DNA from: a bacterium
Lineage (GTDB): Bacteria > NPL-UPA2 > JAUVJM01
Length of the DNA stretch: 35,548 nucleotides
Assembly (NCBI GenBank): GCA_030606215.1
Contig: JAUWGW010000015.1
Location: 1-35,548, forward strand
Direction of reading: 5' to 3'
The notes beneath the pieces are model-generated. The model was not told the origin of the DNA and made no database searches. It worked only from the letters and a program-made list of their open reading frames with translations. Below, piece by piece: positions 22,832 through 32,679 of the stretch. The position numbers and the translations under genes were made by a program. Numbering within the stretch: position 1 is the stretch's first letter; the number at the start of each line of letters is the position of its first letter.

Positions 22832-24247
22832 TTACAATCCAACTCTAACCCTGTATTTTACCTTTACTTCCTTATCCTTTGGAACTCTAACATCAAACCT
22901 TATTGTAAAAGCATCAACCTTCTTGTAGGGATGACTGTTACTTATTACTTTCCAACTGCCAAATAACGGTTCTACAATTCCTACTGTCACATTTTCCTCT
23001 TTGTGATTTCTCAGTGTAATCTCCCACTCTGACTCATGAAGTCTTGTGGTGATTTGCCTGTAATCTGTCTGGATTCTCTCTGCTGCTATGTCAAAAGCCT
23101 CACCGACTTTAAGTCTGACTTCTTCATCTTTCGGAGCGTGTTCTATCCTGTCCTCGCCTATAAACTGAAGACTCGCATCATCATCCTGTTTATACAACCG
23201 CATAATCCCTGCCGGGAGAGGCATACCGAGATTGTTATCTTTAGAGTTTTTAAATTTGATATATACATTTACCGGTTGTTTCGGATTTCTCTCCCTGTAA
23301 CGCCTTGTAAAATAGCTCCTGATACCATAGACAATGAGTTCTTTCTGAGTTCCCACCCCAACAGCTTCAAGTAAGCTCACCTGTTTTGTCTGTTTGTCTT
23401 TTATTGTAGTTTTTCTCTGTAAATCATATATGTGATATTCAAAGAAGGCTTTTTCTTCAAATTGCGGAGCCCGGGCTTCTTTCACTCCCAGCGCATAAAG
23501 CCTGCCTTTAATTCTTTCCTCAACTCTGTGGATTTCACCTGCTACCAGTTTTAAGCCGGCATTTTTATAAGCTGCGCCGCTTTTATTATCCAGAGTAACC
23601 CAGCCGGATATATCGCTGGAGGTGTCATCTTTATTTAAAACCACAACATAATCTGCCTTCCAGGTAATATTGTTGGTAAGATAAGAGACTTCTAAGTTAT
23701 GAGCCTTCTTACTTCTATTCTCATAAAGCCACGTAAGAGTTGGCTTTGCTATAAGGTTCTCAGGTATTTCCGGAAGAACTTTTATCCCCGGATGGCCAAG
23801 ATATATCTCCTCGCCTATCTTATAAATCTGTCCCTGATTATTACTCAATAAAATTGCTTCTATCACATCTTTCCTGTCCTGGAACTTGTTCCAATCTATT
23901 ATCTTTATCTTTTTCCCTACATATTTATCAAGAAGTTTATTAGCATTCATAAGGTCATACTCGTAATTCTGTTCAAGCACAGTAAAACCCTCTGACTGAT
24001 TCAATGACTTTACATGAACTGTAACAGGCATGATATGCGAAGCAACATCCATGAATCTCAATTCACCTTCACCCACAGGAAGTTTAATTTCCCTGATATC
24101 TTTTACAAGGCCGAGATTGTTATTATACACCGTAACTTCAATCGCCACCTGGTCATCAGATGTGCTTTCTGAGACCATTTCGCCTGCTGATAATCCGGAT
24201 GAAATTAACAAAACAGTCAGAGAAAAAATGCAGTATCTAATCCACAT
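22832..24247 (-). CDS. Secreted DUF4139-domain protein
   Basis: About 471 residues from the ATG at 24247, which has GGGGAGGG 7 bp upstream; an in-frame ATG at 24274 is less likely. Residues 1-20 are a signal peptide (IFSLTVLLISSGLSAGE). The body begins IEVTVYNNNLGLVKDIREI and contains LTWLYENRSKKAHNLEVSYLTNNITWKADYVVVL, the core of DUF4139 proteins, with a beta-rich C-terminus (EWEITLRNHKEENVTVGIVEP). Located outside the cytoplasm; molecular role unknown. Confidence 0.87.
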   Translation of the reverse strand: MWIRYCIFSLTVLLISSGLSAGEMVSESTSDDQVAIEVTVYNNNLGLVKDIREIKLPVGEGELRFMDVASHIMPVTVHVKSLNQSEGFTVLEQNYEYDLMNANKLLDKYVGKKIKIIDWNKFQDRKDVIEAILLSNNQGQIYKIGEEIYLGHPGIKVLPEIPENLIAKPTLTWLYENRSKKAHNLEVSYLTNNITWKADYVVVLNKDDTSSDISGWVTLDNKSGAAYKNAGLKLVAGEIHRVEERIKGRLYALGVKEARAPQFEEKAFFEYHIYDLQRKTTIKDKQTKQVSLLEAVGVGTQKELIVYGIRSYFTRRYRERNPKQPVNVYIKFKNSKDNNLGMPLPAGIMRLYKQDDDASLQFIGEDRIEHAPKDEEVRLKVGEAFDIAAERIQTDYRQITTRLHESEWEITLRNHKEENVTVGIVEPLFGSWKVISNSHPYKKVDAFTIRFDVRVPKDKEVKVKYRVRVGL

Positions 24248-24276
24248 AGCTTTTCCCTCCCCTATCTTTCTCATAT

Positions 24277-24305
24277 CTCATATAAATTATCACTAATTTT
24301 ATCAA
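24277..24305 (-). promoter_or_regulatory. Possible promoter of the DUF4139 gene
   Basis: Minus strand TTGATA (24300-24305), a 17-bp spacer and TATGAG (24277-24282), about 30 bp ahead of the start at 24247, in the short gap after the MFS gene. Modest match only. Confidence 0.33.
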
Positions 24306-24321
24306 AAAACAAGTAGAATAT

Positions 24322-25479
24322 TCACTGGGGATTTGAGCCTGCTCTAATATAATGGTAGAAGACCAATGTGCCCAGGAAGCTTACTATTGCGGCAACATAG
24401 AAAACGGATTCTAACCCTAAAACATCCATAACTACGCCCGACAGCAGTGGCGCCACTACCATACCAATGCTCATTGCGGTGCTAAATATACCCATCGCAA
24501 TCCCCATTCCTATTTTTTGACCTATTTCTACTGTTATAGCTGTTGCAGGAGGCAGTGCTACTGCGCCGCCAATGCCCATGATAGAACTAATAATGAATAA
24601 CTCGCGAAAATTACTGCTGAGAGGCACCAGCACCAATGCAAACGTGCCAATAATTGAGCCGATTATGAGCAAATAGAATCTGTTGTATCTGTCTGCCAAT
24701 CTGCCAAAGGGTTTTTGCAATAAGGCGGTGAGAAATATATTGACAGAAAGCAGCACTCCTACCTGAGATGAAGCTATGTTTATTCTTGAAGCAAAAATTG
24801 GTAGAAATGACATCAGTCCTCCTCTTCCAATTGCATTGATAATCCTGAAAAGAATGAGCCCTTTCAGGACATTATTTTGGATGATTTTCTTAAATGGAAT
24901 GAGCTTATTGGCTTTTGCTTCCTCTGAGGACCTTATGTCTGGTAAGAAGAGGAGGGCTATCAAAAACGCAATTGCTGTCAAACCTGCCATTGCATAGAAT
25001 GCTGAGGCAAGTCCTAAAACATCGTTCAGAAAACCACCTAAGAAAGGTCCCGCTCCCATCCCCAAAAAGAGTGCCATGGAGAAAATTCCCATGACACTGC
25101 CTTCTTTCCCCTTCTCTGTAGTCTCTCCAATATAAGCCATTGCAATTGGAACGACCAATGCTGAGGCAAACCCATGGATGAATCTGATACCTGTTAAACA
25201 GTAAACATTACCGGCAAAGGAATAGAGTAAAGAAACTATAGAGTATAGCAGCAACCCTGATATTATAAATTTCTTTCTCCCACTTCTATCGGAGATTCTC
25301 CCGATTATCGGCGTAAAGATTGCGCGGGAGAGAGAAAAGGCTGAAAATATTATGCCCAGCCATATACCAGTTGCTCCGAGACTTTCTGCGTAAACTGGCA
25401 TTAAGGGAGCAATGATTCCCAATCCGAGCATTGCGGCGAATATACAAACAAATAAAACGTTAAATATTCTTTTTCTCAT
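24322..25479 (-). CDS. Major facilitator superfamily transporter
   Basis: A 385-residue protein with about 12 membrane segments. Family signatures are the loop 2-3 motif GRISDRSGRKKF and its second-half counterpart FGRLADRYNRF. The first half also shows the GMGAGPFLGGFLND type motif of drug/proton antiporters. Substrate unknown; a multidrug or small-molecule exporter is likely. No clear Shine-Dalgarno precedes the ATG. Same strand as the DUF4139 gene, which lies 74 bp downstream. Confidence 0.9.
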   Translation of the reverse strand: MRKRIFNVLFVCIFAAMLGLGIIAPLMPVYAESLGATGIWLGIIFSAFSLSRAIFTPIIGRISDRSGRKKFIISGLLLYSIVSLLYSFAGNVYCLTGIRFIHGFASALVVPIAMAYIGETTEKGKEGSVMGIFSMALFLGMGAGPFLGGFLNDVLGLASAFYAMAGLTAIAFLIALLFLPDIRSSEEAKANKLIPFKKIIQNNVLKGLILFRIINAIGRGGLMSFLPIFASRINIASSQVGVLLSVNIFLTALLQKPFGRLADRYNRFYLLIIGSIIGTFALVLVPLSSNFRELFIISSIMGIGGAVALPPATAITVEIGQKIGMGIAMGIFSTAMSIGMVVAPLLSGVVMDVLGLESVFYVAAIVSFLGTLVFYHYIRAGSNPQ

Positions 25480-25558
25480 ATGAAAAAAAGTTTAACATGA
25501 GCTATGCCGGATGGCAAGCTCTCATCTATCTGTTGTGGACGATATTATGGGTAAGGAC

Positions 25559-25803
25559 TTAGGTTAGAACCTTATCTATTGCAGTGGCGGATTTTCTACC
25601 AGCTCCCATAGCTGATATTACTGTAGCGGTTCCTGTAACAATATCTCCGCCGGCATAAAGTTTTTCTTTATTGGTCTTCCCTGTCTCCTCATCAGCAATT
25701 ATGTAACCCCATTTATTGATTTTGAGGTCAGGGGTTGTTGAGGAAATTTGGGAAAGTAATTTCAGGCTCTTTCTGCACCAATCTGTGGTATAATTGGTTC
25801 GTA
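25559..25803 (-). pseudogene. gltA: 3' remnant of an NADPH-glutamate synthase small-subunit-like gene
   Basis: About 80 codons corresponding to the C-terminal end of GltA/GltD-like flavoproteins: NKWGYIIADEETGKTNKEKLYAGGDIVTGTATVISAMGAGRKSATAIDKVL, where AGGD is the FAD motif near the C-terminus. All upstream domains are absent, and homology ends at the MITE terminus that begins at 25804. The gene has thus lost its 5' part at this junction. Confidence 0.85.
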
Positions 25804-25825
25804 GTAAATATTCGGCCAACGGTGT
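25804..25825 (+). mobile_element. Solitary MITE terminal repeat
   Basis: Begins GTAAATATTCGG and matches 20 of 22 bases of the left end of MITE copy 1. No matching right end follows within the next few hundred bases, and the 8 bp to its left (GGTTCGTA) are not repeated. It marks the junction between the broken gltA-like gene and the defence block, consistent with a deletion or rearrangement between copies. Confidence 0.7.
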
Positions 25826-25903
25826 TCCAGTTTGTCATCTTTATTAACTACTTTCTTGCAAACGAGCTTGGTGCGGTAACAGGAAAAATGAATTAAGATT
25901 GAT

Positions 25904-28900
25904 ATGAAAAATTTTATTACAAACAGCGGAACTGCGCATTTAAAGAAGCGTTTAATGGAATTAATTCAAAAAAGCGACGAGCTAAAATTCCTGGTCGGTT
26001 TCTTCTATTTTTCAGGCATCAGAGAACTTTATGAAGGATTAAAGAAGAACCCTAATACCAAAATTAATGTATTAGTCGGTCTGAGTGTCGATAAGACAAA
26101 TAAGGGCATTCTTGAATTAGCCGAGCCGGATAATCAACTACCTGATGATGAAAGGATTGATAAATTTTTGCAATCCGTAAAAAAATCGATTAATACAGAA
26201 GAATTCGACACTAAAGAATTCTACGAACAAGTTAAGTTTTTCATAAGTTTGATAAAAGAGGATAAATTAAGAATCCGAAAAACCTACAATCCTAACCATG
26301 CTAAAATTTATATTTTTAAGCTTGAAGAAGAACAGGTTGGAAGAAAAAAATTGTTTATTACCGGCAGCAGCAATTTAACTAAGGCCGGTTTAACTACACA
26401 GGAAGAGTTTAACGTCGAAATAAGTGATTACGGAGTTGAAGACGCGGAAAGCTACTTTGATAGTTTGTGGGGTGAAGCAGTAAAAATAACCGAGGATGAT
26501 GCGGTTAAGAAAAAGTTGATTGAGGTAGTTGAAAAAGAAACCTTAATCAAAGATATCACTCCTTTCGAAGCATTTGCCTTCATTCTTAAAACTTATCTCG
26601 ATTCGTTTGAGCAAAAAGAAGTTGGCCAATCGCTAATCAAAACATTGGAAGAAAACGGCTACATTCCATATCAATACCAGTTAGACGCTGTAGGGCAAGC
26701 GTTGGCAATTATTGAAAAAAATAATGGAGTAATTATTGCTGATGTAGTGGGTCTGGGTAAAACGGTTATAGCCTGCGCGATAGCAAAAGAATTAAAAAAA
26801 CGGGGTATCGTTATTTGTCCGCCACATCTTGTCGGCGATAAAAACAAAAACTCCGGATGGAAAAAATATGCTGAAGAGTTTGGTCTTTATGATTGGGAAA
26901 TACGGTCACTTGGGAATCTGGAGAGCTTAACCCATTTCGTAAAAAAAGTTAAAGATATTGATGTTGTAATAGTTGATGAAGCCCACCGCTTTAGAAATCA
27001 GGACACAAAAGATTATGAGTATTTGAAGAATATCTGTCGTGGTAAAATTGTAATTTTGCTAACAGCCACTCCCTTTAATAATAGGCCGGGTGATATTTTA
27101 TCTTTATTAAAGCTATTCATTACACCAAAGAAGTCATCAATTACGCTGGAGCACAATCTTGTAGACAGATTTAAGGCTTTTAAAGGCACTTTTGACCGTC
27201 TTGGGTATATTAACAAATATTGGAACTCTTATAATGAAGCTAAAAGAAAAAAAGCAGAGAGTTATTACGAGAGTCTTTTTGAAGAAAGAAGTATAAAATT
27301 AGAAAAAGTAAAGGAAAGGTCGCATTATTTAGCAAAGCAGATCCGGGATGTGATAGAGCCGGTTACTATTCGCCGCAACCGGTTAGATTTACAAAGCAAT
27401 CCGTTTTATAAAGATCAAGTTGAACACCTATCAAAAGTTACGGATCCAAAGGAATGGTTTTTCGAATTAACAAAAAGGCAGTCAGAATTTTACGATAAAA
27501 TTATTAGCAATTATTTCGGTGACCCGGATGATGGCGGTCAGTTTAAAGGGGCTATTTACCGGCCTTTTGAATACGAGATAGATCGGGGGAAAATTGCTAA
27601 TGACAAATTAACCGAAAAAGAAAATTTTCAGTATATCCAGCAGAGAAACTTGTATGATTTTATGCGGAGATTGGTCGTTAAAAGATTTGAAAGTTCTTTT
27701 GGGTCTTTTGAACAAAGCATAAAAAACTTTAAAACAATTACCGAGTCTGCATTGAAGTTTATTGAAAAAACAAAAAAATATATACTTGACCGCTCTCTTT
27801 TGGAAAAAATATATGATTTGGATTTAGAACAGATTGAAGAATATTTAAAAGATTATTCTGAAAAAATAAGAAACGGAGATTATCCCAAAAACCACAGAAT
27901 TTACGAAGTGAATAAATTAAAATATAAAGATGACTTCATCGCTCACATGAAAGCTGATTTGGTTCTTTTTGATGATATTTTAAAGGAATTATCAGCATTA
28001 GGATTAGTAAATAATGACCCCAAGACAGCTTGCTTATTAAAAAATATCAAAAGCGTTTTGAAACAAAAACCTAACAAAGGCGAACCAAAAAGAAAGATAC
28101 TTATCTTTTCCGAATATCTTGATACGGTGAAATATCTTAATCCAATATTAGAAAAGCACTTTGGCAGGAAATTGTTGGTGGTAGCAGGAGATCTGTCATC
28201 TAAAAAAATCTTTCAGATAAACAAGAATTTTGATGCTTCACATAGTAATCAAGAAGACGAATACGACATTTTACTTACTTCTGACAGGATTTCTGAGGGC
28301 TTTAACCTAAACCGTGCCGGAATGGTGATTAATTATGATATCCCGTGGAATCCTGTGAGAGTTATTCAACGTGTTGGCCGCACAAATCGTATTAGTAAAA
28401 AGGTTTTTGATGAACTTTATATAGTAAATTTCTTTCCTACAGAAAAAGGCGCTGAATTGGTTAAATCGCGGGAAATTGCCGGCAACAAGATGTTTTTAAT
28501 CCACAATACATTGGGCGAGGACGCAAAGATTTTCGATATTGATGAGGAGCCAACCCCGGCAGGCTTATTCAAAAGGATTCAACAAAATCCTGATAAACTG
28601 GAAGAAGAAGGCTTTTACTCTAAAGCTGTAAAACAGTTTTTGGAAATACAAAAAGAAAATCCGGACTTGGTAAATAAGCTAAACAATTTCCCGCCGCGGG
28701 TAAAGGTCGCCAAGCAATTCAGCGATAATGAGCTTTTGATTTTCTTTAAAAAGGGCAGGATATATATTTATGGTTTAAAGTATAATGGCGATAGCAAGGT
28801 TCAACCTTATCAAGCCACTTTTGAAGATATTTTTGACAAAATCGCTTGTGACAAGAATGAAAAGGCAGTTTCTCTAACCAGCTCTTTTTGGAATTCGTAT

Positions 28901-29260
28901 GAACAAATAAAGAAATTCAAAGAATACCGGCATGGCTCCGTCAGCGAGCAAAGTCTTGAACAAAAAGCATTGAACAATCTTAAAAGCTTTATTTCTAAGC
29001 CATGGGAGAAACTCCTGCCGTATTTAGATTTTTTGAAGACACTGCGGGAAGATATCATTGATTACGGCACGCTTCCTGATTATACTCTGCGCAGAATAGC
29101 CAATTTAGAGACTGCGGACGAAAATAAACAAAAGAAAGCAGTCTCGGAAATTATCTCTTTGAAACAAGAGCTTGGGGAAGATTATTTGATAAAAGAAGAA
29201 GAGAGACAAAAAGACCTCGCGAAAGAAGTAATTATTGCCATTGAGAACCAAAAGCTATGA
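25904..29260 (+). CDS. PLD-nuclease/SF2 helicase fusion of a restriction-like defence system
   Basis: A 1118-residue protein. The N-terminal 200 residues form a phospholipase D-type nuclease half-site: NHAKIYIF (His132, Lys134) and FITGSSNLTKAGL (151-163). A SNF2/DEAD-type helicase follows, with DVVGLGKT (Walker A, 280-287), VDEAHRF (357-363), LLTATPFNN (385-393), FSEYLDTVK (about 735), and LLTSDRISEGFNLNRAG with QRVGRTNRI (about 790-830). Such PLD-helicases accompany adenine methyltransferases in restriction-like systems, tracking along and cutting unmodified DNA. It overlaps the methyltransferase start by 4 bp (ATGA), so the two are translated together. The start is typical of the family, though no good Shine-Dalgarno is seen. 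Confidence 0.9.
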   Translation: MKNFITNSGTAHLKKRLMELIQKSDELKFLVGFFYFSGIRELYEGLKKNPNTKINVLVGLSVDKTNKGILELAEPDNQLPDDERIDKFLQSVKKSINTEEFDTKEFYEQVKFFISLIKEDKLRIRKTYNPNHAKIYIFKLEEEQVGRKKLFITGSSNLTKAGLTTQEEFNVEISDYGVEDAESYFDSLWGEAVKITEDDAVKKKLIEVVEKETLIKDITPFEAFAFILKTYLDSFEQKEVGQSLIKTLEENGYIPYQYQLDAVGQALAIIEKNNGVIIADVVGLGKTVIACAIAKELKKRGIVICPPHLVGDKNKNSGWKKYAEEFGLYDWEIRSLGNLESLTHFVKKVKDIDVVIVDEAHRFRNQDTKDYEYLKNICRGKIVILLTATPFNNRPGDILSLLKLFITPKKSSITLEHNLVDRFKAFKGTFDRLGYINKYWNSYNEAKRKKAESYYESLFEERSIKLEKVKERSHYLAKQIRDVIEPVTIRRNRLDLQSNPFYKDQVEHLSKVTDPKEWFFELTKRQSEFYDKIISNYFGDPDDGGQFKGAIYRPFEYEIDRGKIANDKLTEKENFQYIQQRNLYDFMRRLVVKRFESSFGSFEQSIKNFKTITESALKFIEKTKKYILDRSLLEKIYDLDLEQIEEYLKDYSEKIRNGDYPKNHRIYEVNKLKYKDDFIAHMKADLVLFDDILKELSALGLVNNDPKTACLLKNIKSVLKQKPNKGEPKRKILIFSEYLDTVKYLNPILEKHFGRKLLVVAGDLSSKKIFQINKNFDASHSNQEDEYDILLTSDRISEGFNLNRAGMVINYDIPWNPVRVIQRVGRTNRISKKVFDELYIVNFFPTEKGAELVKSREIAGNKMFLIHNTLGEDAKIFDIDEEPTPAGLFKRIQQNPDKLEEEGFYSKAVKQFLEIQKENPDLVNKLNNFPPRVKVAKQFSDNELLIFFKKGRIYIYGLKYNGDSKVQPYQATFEDIFDKIACDKNEKAVSLTSSFWNSYEQIKKFKEYRHGSVSEQSLEQKALNNLKSFISKPWEKLLPYLDFLKTLREDIIDYGTLPDYTLRRIANLETADENKQKKAVSEIISLKQELGEDYLIKEEERQKDLAKEVIIAIENQKL

Positions 29261-32200
29261 GCAGAGAAATATTACAAAACATTATAAATGATTTTGAGAC
29301 GGAAAGGTTTGTTCGGTTTTTTCGTGAAAAAAACCGTTCCTTTGCACCTAAAAGAGAAGACCTGATTCAATATGAAGATAACGACTTTAAAAACGGCTTA
29401 AAACTGGGGGAGATTAAATTTAATAGCGGCGAACAAATGTTCGTTTGCGCTTTCCGAGCCAATCAGCCGCTCTCTGAACGAAGCGGCAAAAAATCCCAGT
29501 ACGAGAAAGCAAAAAAAATTCTCAAAGAAACGCAATCCGATGCCGGAATATTTATCTTTTATGACAGACAAAACAATTTCCGCTTTAGTTTAATTTACGC
29601 CAATTATCTGGGAACACGAAGGGATTGGAGTAACTTCCGCCGTTTTACCTATCTTGTCAGCAAAGAATTTACCAATAAAACATTTTTGCAAAGGATTGGC
29701 GATGGCGATTTCTCATCATTGGAAAAAATTAAAGATGCCTTTAGCGTTGAAAAGGTAACCAAGAGTTTTTATACGGATATTGCCAATTGGTATTTTTGGG
29801 CAGTGCAAAACAGCAAGTTTCCTGAAGATGCAAAAAACGAGGATAACGGACGAAATATTGCCATAATAAGAATGATAACCCGCCTTATTTTTATCTGGTT
29901 TATGCGGGAAAAGGGATTAATTGGGAAAGACTTGTTTGACTGCCAAAATATTTCCGAACTATTAAAAGATTTATCGCCTAAAAAAACCACCTATTACAAA
30001 GCAATTTTACAAAATCTTTTCTTTGCCACTCTCAATACCAGGATAAAAGACAGAAAATTCCGCTTCAAAATTACCGGCTGGAAAAACAGCAATTATATGG
30101 ACCATAGGGTATATCGTTATGAAGACCATTTCAAAAATCAGGAAGATATGCTGAAAATATTCAAAGACATCCCTTTTCTTAACGGTGGCTTGTTTGATTG
30201 TCTGGATAGGAAAATAGAGGAAGCCGGCAGAAATATTGAAATAAGGATTGATGGTTTTTCAGACAAAGAAAAGGGCCTAAATGTGCCCAATTTCCTGTTT
30301 TTCTCCGGTGAAAAAGATGTTGACCTTAATAAAGAATACGGAACGAAGAACAAAAAATACAAAGTCCGCGGACTGATTGACACTTTATTTTCCTATAATT
30401 TCACCATTGACGAAAACGAACCCAATGACCAGGAGGTAGCCCTTGATCCTGAACTCTTAGGCAAAGTGTTCGAAAACCTCCTGGCAAGCTTCAATCCCGA
30501 GACTGCTTCCACTGCGCGTAAAGCCACTGGCAGTTATTACACCCCGCGTGAAATCGTAAATTATATGGTTGAGCAATCACTTAAAGAATATTTTAAGACA
30601 AAATTATCAGACATATCTGAATTGGACAAAAAACTAAATCACCTATTTTCCTATGCTGACGAAACAAATCCATTCAATGAAGAAGAGACCAATATTTTAA
30701 TCCATGCGATAAATACGCTAAAAGTGATAGACCCGGCGGTTGGTTCTGGTGCATTCCCTATGGGTATACTTCAAAAACTTGTATTAGTACTATCCAAACT
30801 TGACCCGCATAATGAAAAATGGAAACAACAACAAATTGATGGAATTGAGAAAAATGTTTTAGACGTTACAAGTAAAAGAGATTCAATCCAAAAAATTGAA
30901 CAGAATTTCAAACAGAATGAACTTGATTATGGCCGTAAACTCTATCTTATTAAAAAGTCAATTTATGGAGTTGATATTCAGCCGATTGCAATACAGATTG
31001 CCAAACTAAGATTTTTTATCTCACTTTTAGTAGATGAAAAAGTGGATAAAAGAATCCTTGATAACCATCATTCTGTCATTGCGAGCGACCGTAGGGAGCG
31101 TGGCAATCTCGTTGGTGAGGATAATTTTGGAATAGAACCGCTACCTAATCTTGAGACAAAACTGGTTTCTGCTAATTCACTAATTGGATTGGAAGAAGAA
31201 AAACAGCTAATTTTCACAGACCCCCGTATTGATACCCTTGAAAAAGAATTAAAGGAAAATAGAGATAAATATTTTGATGCAAGTTATACAAAAGAGAAAG
31301 AAAAATTACGAAAAAAAGACAAGGAAATACGGCAAAAACTTGCGGTGTTATTAAAACAAAACAATTTTTCCACAAAAAATACTGAAAGGATAACCAATTG
31401 GGACCCGTATAATTCCAACATTTCAGCGGACTGGTTTGACTCGGAGTGGATGTTTGGGGTTAAAAATCCTTCGCCCCCTGTGGGAGAGGGTAAGGATGAG
31501 GGGGGATTTGATATTGTGATTGGTAATCCACCGTATGGTTTCCGCGATGTTTTGTCCTCTGAAGAAAAACAATTCTTTCGAAAGACGATGAAGATTGAAT
31601 TTCCAACTGGCAATATTGCTGAATTGTTCATTATCATATCGTTGTCAAAATTTGTCGGGCAAAATGGCATATTAACTTTCATCATTCCCAAAAAATCACT
31701 TTACGGTGAATCTTGGAGCAATGTTCGTAAAATTTGGCTTGAAAACAGTTTGTGTTTTCTGATTGACGCGAGCCAATCATTCGAGAATGTTTTGCTTGAA
31801 CAAAGCGTTTTTTCGGTTCAAAAGCGAAATAGTACTGATGGAAATATTACAGTCGGCGCGTTAGACCCGGATGCTGGCACAGTGCGGGTGTTTGGCGAAT
31901 TTCCACTTGCAAATGTCTTCACGCCCGATTTACGAAACGCACAGATTTACAGAGGACTTTATCCTGTTAGTCTCCTCAAAAAAATTATCGAAAAATCAAT
32001 ACCCGACACTTCATCCGTTATTAAAGCAGAAATTGGTATCTCAAATATAACTGAGCATCTAACTTTCGAGGCAGAGGATAATTGTCCTTGTGTCAAGGGA
32101 ATAGACATTGTTTGTTACGGATTGAAACCGACAATCCGATATTTGAATGGTAAGATTGCCAAACAATATATTGGCGATTACCAAGACGACAAGATTGTGA

Positions 32201-32679
32201 GCCAGGAAATAATTGCCCATATCCAGAATCCTCGTCCGCATATTCTGATAACGATGTTTTATGATAACAAGCGTAGGCTAATCAATGATACCTGTGTCGA
32301 AATAAAAGTACCGGACGGAAAATTGCGTAAGAAGTTTTTGCTTGGCTACTTGCAATCGCAATTTTCCAATTGGTATGCCTATAATTTCGTTTACAACCGT
32401 GCAGTCCGCACAATGCATTTTATCGATTACTATATCACTCAGATACCAATACCGAAGTGCACTCTTGATGAACCCGAACAGCAAACGCCCATCATCAAAC
32501 TTGTAGATAAGATTCTCGCAATCACAAAAGATGACGATTATCTTACTAATTCTACCAAGCAGGCGAAAGTCAAAGAATACCAACACCAAATCGACCAGAT
32601 GGTTTATAAATTATACGGTTTGACCAAAGAAGAAATAAAAATTGTAGAAGGAGAAGATACTTATGATAAAAAGAATTAA
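29257..32679 (+). CDS. Large Eco57I-like N6-adenine DNA methyltransferase with two in-frame repeat insertions
   Basis: An 1140-residue protein of the type IIG/PglX-like group. The AdoMet-binding motif is DPAVGSGAFPMGIL (about 492) and the catalytic motif is IVIGNPPYGF (about 755-764). The C-terminal third resembles a TaqI-like target-recognition region. The N-terminal 200 residues (with KLGEIKFNSGEQMFVCAF) are of unclear fold. Two segments look foreign: residues about 606-618 are encoded by a TGTCATTGCGAG repeat, and residues about 738-750, just before the NPPY motif, by a GAGAGGGTAAGG repeat. Both keep the frame. It marks self DNA for the preceding helicase-nuclease, and overlaps the AAA gene by 17 bp. 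Confidence 0.92.
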   Translation: MSREILQNIINDFETERFVRFFREKNRSFAPKREDLIQYEDNDFKNGLKLGEIKFNSGEQMFVCAFRANQPLSERSGKKSQYEKAKKILKETQSDAGIFIFYDRQNNFRFSLIYANYLGTRRDWSNFRRFTYLVSKEFTNKTFLQRIGDGDFSSLEKIKDAFSVEKVTKSFYTDIANWYFWAVQNSKFPEDAKNEDNGRNIAIIRMITRLIFIWFMREKGLIGKDLFDCQNISELLKDLSPKKTTYYKAILQNLFFATLNTRIKDRKFRFKITGWKNSNYMDHRVYRYEDHFKNQEDMLKIFKDIPFLNGGLFDCLDRKIEEAGRNIEIRIDGFSDKEKGLNVPNFLFFSGEKDVDLNKEYGTKNKKYKVRGLIDTLFSYNFTIDENEPNDQEVALDPELLGKVFENLLASFNPETASTARKATGSYYTPREIVNYMVEQSLKEYFKTKLSDISELDKKLNHLFSYADETNPFNEEETNILIHAINTLKVIDPAVGSGAFPMGILQKLVLVLSKLDPHNEKWKQQQIDGIEKNVLDVTSKRDSIQKIEQNFKQNELDYGRKLYLIKKSIYGVDIQPIAIQIAKLRFFISLLVDEKVDKRILDNHHSVIASDRRERGNLVGEDNFGIEPLPNLETKLVSANSLIGLEEEKQLIFTDPRIDTLEKELKENRDKYFDASYTKEKEKLRKKDKEIRQKLAVLLKQNNFSTKNTERITNWDPYNSNISADWFDSEWMFGVKNPSPPVGEGKDEGGFDIVIGNPPYGFRDVLSSEEKQFFRKTMKIEFPTGNIAELFIIISLSKFVGQNGILTFIIPKKSLYGESWSNVRKIWLENSLCFLIDASQSFENVLLEQSVFSVQKRNSTDGNITVGALDPDAGTVRVFGEFPLANVFTPDLRNAQIYRGLYPVSLLKKIIEKSIPDTSSVIKAEIGISNITEHLTFEAEDNCPCVKGIDIVCYGLKPTIRYLNGKIAKQYIGDYQDDKIVSQEIIAHIQNPRPHILITMFYDNKRRLINDTCVEIKVPDGKLRKKFLLGYLQSQFSNWYAYNFVYNRAVRTMHFIDYYITQIPIPKCTLDEPEQQTPIIKLVDKILAITKDDDYLTNSTKQAKVKEYQHQIDQMVYKLYGLTKEEIKIVEGEDTYDKKN
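31074..31110 (+). repeat. TGTCATTGCGAG-family repeat inside the methyltransferase gene
   Basis: Begins TGTCATTGCGAG and ends GCAATCTC; the 12-bp start is identical to the repeat after xseB (5134-5145, minus strand). In this frame it encodes VIASDRRERGNL, between SLLVDEKVDKRI and NFGIEPLPNLE, a place where a short surface loop is expected. Confidence 0.8.
31468..31505 (+). repeat. GAGAGGGTAAGG-family repeat inside the methyltransferase gene
   Basis: 38 bp resembling the repeat in the purE leader (13587-13651), sharing GGGAGAGGGTAAGG and GAGGGGG. It encodes PSPPVGEGKDEGG between DSEWMFGVKN and FDIVIGNPPYG, so it adds a Pro/Gly-rich loop just before the catalytic motif. Confidence 0.8.
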
